Shown here piece by piece: positions 60,460 through 64,000 of a stretch of DNA of 64,000 nt. The translations under genes and the position numbers were made by a program. Position 1 is the first letter of the stretch. Each line of letters opens with the position of its first letter. The stretch is from the NCBI RefSeq assembly GCF_900107205.1, contig NZ_FNPC01000007.1:111658-175657 (forward strand). The letters are read 5' to 3'. The notes below the pieces were generated by a model that saw nothing but the letters and a program-made list of their open reading frames with translations, had not been told where the DNA came from and did not search any database. This stretch comes from Halopenitus persicus. GTDB lineage: Archaea > Halobacteriota > Halobacteria > Halobacteriales > Haloferacaceae.

Positions 60460-61716
60460 ATGGAGGTCAGACGCACCGCGCCGGTCACCCTCGTCGTTCC
60501 CGACGAGTACCACGACGACCTCCACGAAACTGCCGAGCAATTCCTGTACTGTGCGAACGAGGCGAGTGACTATTGTTGGGACAACACCGACTACGAAGAC
60601 TGCGTCACCTCAAACGTAAAAGCCAGAGATGCACTCTACGACCGACTCCGCGAGGAAACTGATCTGACGGCAAATCTCGTCCAAGAAGCCATTCGGCGTG
60701 CCGTCCACGCCGTAGACAGCGGTGTTGACCGCTGGCAAAAGGGTAAACGGACGAACAAACCAGAGTTCACCTCATGGAGTATGGTGTACGATAAGCGGAG
60801 TGCCACCTTCTACCGCAACAAAATCTCACTCTCCACGGTGAACGGACGAATTGAGGTTGACTTTGAACTGCCAGCAGATAGTCCAACGCCATACGAGGAG
60901 TACGTCCTGTCGGCAGACTACGAGTTCCGGACGAGTACACTCCAGTACGACCACGCCACCGACGAGTTCTACTTCCACGTCAAAACACGGAAGATAGACG
61001 ACGACGGCGAGGCTGTCGAAGTTGAGGATTCGGCCGATACCGGGCACCAAACAGTCCTCGGGATCGACCTCGGCGTGAACAGTCTCGCGGTTTCGTCAAC
61101 AGCCACGTTCTGGAGCGGCGACGAGTACGACCACTGGATTCAAGAGTTCGAGAAGCGCCGAGCAGAGATGCAACAGCGTGGGACGCAAGCTGCGCATAAC
61201 GCCTTGCTTCGACTTGGAAAGCGAGAGCGAGCATGGCGCAAACAGTACATCCACACAGTCGCCAACGAGATCGTTGAGGAGGCGGTTGCCCACGACTGCG
61301 ACGTGATCGTGTTCGAGGATTTAACCGACATTCGAGAGAGATTGCCTCACGCGGGCTGGCATCATGTGTGGGCATTCCGTCGTCTTGTCGAGTACGTCGA
61401 CTATAAGGCTCCAGAACGCGGTGTCGTGGTTGAGCAGGTTGAGCCAGGCCATACGAGCCAGCGGTGTTCTCGCATGGACTGTGGCTTCACCCACGAAGAC
61501 AACCGGGACGGCGAGCAGTTCCGGTGTCTAACGTGTGGGTATGAAATCAACGCGGACTACAACGGCGCAAAAAACGTCGCCGTACGATACATGCGGAAGC
61601 GACAGCACAGACTGCGTTCCTCGCCCACGTCGGGGAACGCAGACGCACCAGTAGACGTGCGTATAAATGGTGGGATGCTGAACGGTGACGGCTATCGGCC
61701 AACCGCCGAGAGTTGA
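60460..61716 (+). CDS. tnpB: TnpB, second intact IS1341-type nuclease
   Basis: A 418-residue TnpB of a different subgroup from the one at 58079. The triad is VLGIDLGVNSLAVS (D), VIVFEDLTDIRE (E) and INADYNGAKNVAV (D). The zinc finger is CSRMDCGF and CLTCGYE. The C-terminal 40 residues are unstructured. It is the close relative of the relic at 39592-40326. The right end of the element, with GTAGGGTGGGGTAGTTTACT, lies at 61780-61799. Confidence 0.93.
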   Translation: MEVRRTAPVTLVVPDEYHDDLHETAEQFLYCANEASDYCWDNTDYEDCVTSNVKARDALYDRLREETDLTANLVQEAIRRAVHAVDSGVDRWQKGKRTNKPEFTSWSMVYDKRSATFYRNKISLSTVNGRIEVDFELPADSPTPYEEYVLSADYEFRTSTLQYDHATDEFYFHVKTRKIDDDGEAVEVEDSADTGHQTVLGIDLGVNSLAVSSTATFWSGDEYDHWIQEFEKRRAEMQQRGTQAAHNALLRLGKRERAWRKQYIHTVANEIVEEAVAHDCDVIVFEDLTDIRERLPHAGWHHVWAFRRLVEYVDYKAPERGVVVEQVEPGHTSQRCSRMDCGFTHEDNRDGEQFRCLTCGYEINADYNGAKNVAVRYMRKRQHRLRSSPTSGNADAPVDVRINGGMLNGDGYRPTAES

Positions 61717-61960
61717 TCGCCGGGAGTCCACAGCAAAGCCCTTCCCTCAACGAGCGAACCGCGTCTGCGGTGAGCGAAGTAGGGTGGGGTAGTTTACTAA
61801 CGCATTGGTGAACATACCACGATCGAAGTCAAGAGACGTGCTTGGCGTTGTGAACTGGCTATGCAGATTGTAGTTTGCTTCTAAGGAATATTGGACTTTT
61901 TTACTATCAACTAGATATTATATACGGGTGTTCCAAATGATTAACTATCATTAGCACCTA

Positions 61961-62776
61961 TTGGAATTAGTGCCTACTGAGGTCATCGGTGACGGTTTGG
62001 AGGATGTACTCGGTCAGATTGGTTCCGACGATGACTCTGATCGATTACTCGTCGACCCTTCACCAACGATGGTTGAAGAGATTACTCAATTACTGTACTC
62101 GGACAATGAAACGATCAATATCTTGGCTCAACAGGATACACTCAAGGAAGCACTCTCTGACTTTCGTATAGCCGCACGTGCCGTAGATCTCATTGAAGAA
62201 GATCGTATAGATCTTCGTATCGTGGATCAAACGCTCAATAATACGCTTCTCCTTACGCCCTCCAGTATGGCGACTTTGCTCCGTCTTGACTCTCGCTTGA
62301 ACGCTCTCGTTACGACAGACGAAGAGTTAATGGAACGAACGAGATCAATGTATCAGAACCTGTTTGCCGATGCTCGCTCGTATGACGTCCATACACCAGC
62401 CTACTCGGAAGTCCAAACCTCTCTACGAGAAGCAATTAATCAAGAGATGGAACAGGATTACATCGCGGCGCTCGAGTCTTCATCCAGCTTGGATAACCCC
62501 ATTGATGAAGTGGCTATTGGTGTTCTAGTCGCGGCGAGAAACGGCGAACTGCAGTATGAACTCTCGGCGTGGGGTGAGAAGATCGGAATTGCCTCAAGAG
62601 CGACCTTTTCACGTACTAAAAGCCAACTGGAGGATGAGGATCTGATCACTACTGAAAAAGTTCCGATTGATGTTGGTCGGCCTAGATACCGGCTTCAACT
62701 GGAGAACCCTCAACTCTCAAATATTCCTGTAGAAGAGATTGGGAATGCTGCTCGCGAACTGATTGAGGATAAGTAG
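61961..62776 (+). CDS. TbsP/DUF5821-like regulator, paralogue 1
   Basis: A 271-residue protein with a TTG start (GTG at 61970 is an alternative). The N-terminal 150 residues form an alpha/beta domain (LEDVLGQIGSDDDSDRLLVD, SDNETINILAQQDTLKEALS, RLDSRLNALVTTDEELMERT). The C-terminal part is a winged helix (VLVAARNGELQYELSAWGEK, ASRATFSRTKSQLEDEDLIT). It resembles haloarchaeal TbsP-type transcription regulators. The next gene encodes a clear paralogue in the same orientation. Both are A+T-richer than most of the window. Confidence 0.6.
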   Translation: MELVPTEVIGDGLEDVLGQIGSDDDSDRLLVDPSPTMVEEITQLLYSDNETINILAQQDTLKEALSDFRIAARAVDLIEEDRIDLRIVDQTLNNTLLLTPSSMATLLRLDSRLNALVTTDEELMERTRSMYQNLFADARSYDVHTPAYSEVQTSLREAINQEMEQDYIAALESSSSLDNPIDEVAIGVLVAARNGELQYELSAWGEKIGIASRATFSRTKSQLEDEDLITTEKVPIDVGRPRYRLQLENPQLSNIPVEEIGNAARELIEDK

Positions 62777-62882
62777 CCTCGGTTGCTAAACCACCGTGGG
62801 TAGCGTGAAGATGTGGTATGTGACTACTTTGGCTATATTTCGATCCAATAGTGGTAAATATATAGAATTTTAACCCGATTTA

Positions 62883-63686
62883 ATGTCTGCAAGAATTGAG
62901 GATGATCTAACGGAAGTGCTTGCGACCGTCCCCGAAAATTCAGACACGGATTTATTGTTGGTCTCGCCACCAACGGATCTCCTCGAAACAGTACTGTCCG
63001 AGTATTCTGTTTCTACTGAACAAACAATTTCCGTGGTTGCTTCAGAACAGAAATTACAAACGCTAATCTCAAGCTTTTATCTGGCTACCCAAGCAGCTGA
63101 ACTGATTGAACAGGGGTCACTAGATATGAAAACATCCTCAACAGGGTCGCCTAACCCACTCATTCTTACTGAAAATAAACTAACGACGCTGATTTATTTT
63201 GAGGATGAGGTCGGCGTATTATCCACACGAGATCACCAACTGTCATCTCAAATGCTGAATAAGTATACTAGTCTATCCAAATCATCAGACAGATTCACGA
63301 TCCGTACTCCATCTCGTAGTGTTATTCGCCGTTCGTTAGTCAGCCATCTCGATAGGCAATTTCAACGGGCTCTTGATGATCTTATTGATGATATGTCTCG
63401 TATTCAGGTGGAAATCGATGCGGTTGAACTGGTTCTTTTATTAGCCGCCCGTCAGGGTAAAACGCTCTACGACATCTCGAAATGGGGTGAGAGTATCAAT
63501 TTAGCATCCCGATCTACCTTCTCGAGGAAAAAGGCACAATTGGTAGAGCAAGGATTGATACAGGGTGAGCCCATCTCCCTGGATTCCAATCCCCCCAAAC
63601 TTCGGCTATCGCTTAGTGAGGAGAAACTCGTACACGATTCGCTCTCGGAATTTAGCATTGCGGTTCGTCGTCTTGGTAGTGTTTAG
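62883..63686 (+). CDS. TbsP/DUF5821-like regulator, paralogue 2
   Basis: A 267-residue protein with the same layout as the preceding gene: LTEVLATVPENSDTDLLLVS, VSTEQTISVVASEQKLQTLI, FEDEVGVLSTRDHQLSSQML, then the winged helix LLLAARQGKTLYDISKWGES and ASRSTFSRKKAQLVEQGLIQ. About 35-40% of residues appear shared. It starts with ATG 106 bases after the first gene. Its stop overlaps the stop of the convergent IS6-family transposase by 4 bp. Targets unknown. Confidence 0.65.
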   Translation: MSARIEDDLTEVLATVPENSDTDLLLVSPPTDLLETVLSEYSVSTEQTISVVASEQKLQTLISSFYLATQAAELIEQGSLDMKTSSTGSPNPLILTENKLTTLIYFEDEVGVLSTRDHQLSSQMLNKYTSLSKSSDRFTIRTPSRSVIRRSLVSHLDRQFQRALDDLIDDMSRIQVEIDAVELVLLLAARQGKTLYDISKWGESINLASRSTFSRKKAQLVEQGLIQGEPISLDSNPPKLRLSLSEEKLVHDSLSEFSIAVRRLGSV

Positions 63687-64000
63687 TTAGTAGCATTGAG
63701 CCATCGAGCGAAGCTCTGCAACCAGTTTTCGGCGGTTTCCGGTTCAACGTGGCTGAAGCAGTTTGAAAACGACGAGGTTCGACGCTTCAGTTCTCGAAAG
63801 ATCCGTTCGACAGCATTTCGATTTCCGTGGTGATGTATCTGAAATCGGAGCCCAGCTCGGGAAAGCGCGGTTTGGAGGTGTTTCGCGCCGTCAACAAGAA
63901 ACACGGCGGATTCGACATCGTGTTTTTGACACAGTTCGCGCAGGAAAATTTCTGTGAGGGCGGTTGTAGCCGTCGCAAATAGCCGGACGTGAAGCAGTTC
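63683..64000 (-). CDS. IS6-family transposase, C-terminal part, cut by the window edge
   Basis: The frame is open from the stop at 63683 to the window end (105 codons). AVFLVDGAKHLQTAL holds the second catalytic D and GNRNAVERIFRELKRRTSSF the E. The tail SHVEPETAENWLQSFARWLN is typical of haloarchaeal IS6 elements. The first D and the start lie beyond the window. It is convergent with and just overlaps the regulator gene, so the insertion may have trimmed that gene's end. Confidence 0.88.
   Translation of the reverse strand, partial: ELLHVRLFATATTALTEIFLRELCQKHDVESAVFLVDGAKHLQTALSRAGLRFQIHHHGNRNAVERIFRELKRRTSSFSNCFSHVEPETAENWLQSFARWLNATN

Overview
This window is from an extremely halophilic archaeon (class Halobacteria). 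Proteins are acidic, lipoproteins carry Tat-type signals, and transposases, HalX response regulators and wHTH regulators are of haloarchaeal types. A complete gas-vesicle cluster has a GvpA that matches, as far as I remember it, the Halobacterium salinarum GvpA exactly. The density of insertion sequences, relics and pseudogenes suggests a megaplasmid or genomic island; no rRNA or tRNA gene was recognised.

Layout. 0.2-2 kb: IS4-family element. 2.2-14.5 kb: phosphonate utilisation. A minus-strand C-P lyase operon phnGHIJKLM ends in an endonuclease-IV-like TIM-barrel gene. A divergent plus-strand operon phnDCE ends in a hexapeptide-transferase gene. Two PhoU-type regulators follow. 14.5-19.1 kb: an accessory patch of lipoproteins and a small membrane protein, separated by copies of a dispersed repeat of about 75 bp. 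19.3-24 kb: second IS4-family copy, a CopG-type regulator, a decayed IS630 element, and a 395-bp element with 19-bp inverted ends. 24.2-31.4 kb: a signalling cluster with two multidomain histidine kinases, one HalX response regulator, and decayed KaiC-like and FIST genes; it ends at a relic of an integrase C-terminus. 31.5-36 kb: an interrupted gene, an IS605 end relic, and an IS4 transposase gene split by an IS1595-family element with exact 8-bp target duplication. 36-39 kb: a membrane protein and a pilin-like/FG-GAP surface protein. 39.6-40.5 kb: a broken tnpB containing palindromic twin-hairpin insertions.

40.5-50.3 kb is the gas-vesicle cluster: gvpA-C-N-O leftward with a ParA-type ATPase gene 28 nt behind gvpO, and gvpD-E-F-G-H-I-J-K-L-M rightward. 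A GvpE-type activating sequence lies between gvpA and gvpD. Beyond it are two tiny zinc-ribbon proteins, a wHTH regulator paralogous to one at 36 kb, another IS4 transposase, a wHTH/PemK-like toxin-antitoxin pair overlapping a tyrosine recombinase gene, an ATPase-nuclease (DUF234 type), two intact tnpB genes, a broken membrane protein, two paralogous regulators, and an IS6-family transposase running off the window end.

The clearest functional modules are phosphonate import and cleavage under probable PhoU-type phosphate control, and gas-vesicle assembly with its own repressor/activator pair and a possible ParA positioning factor. The rest is largely mobile DNA and its debris.
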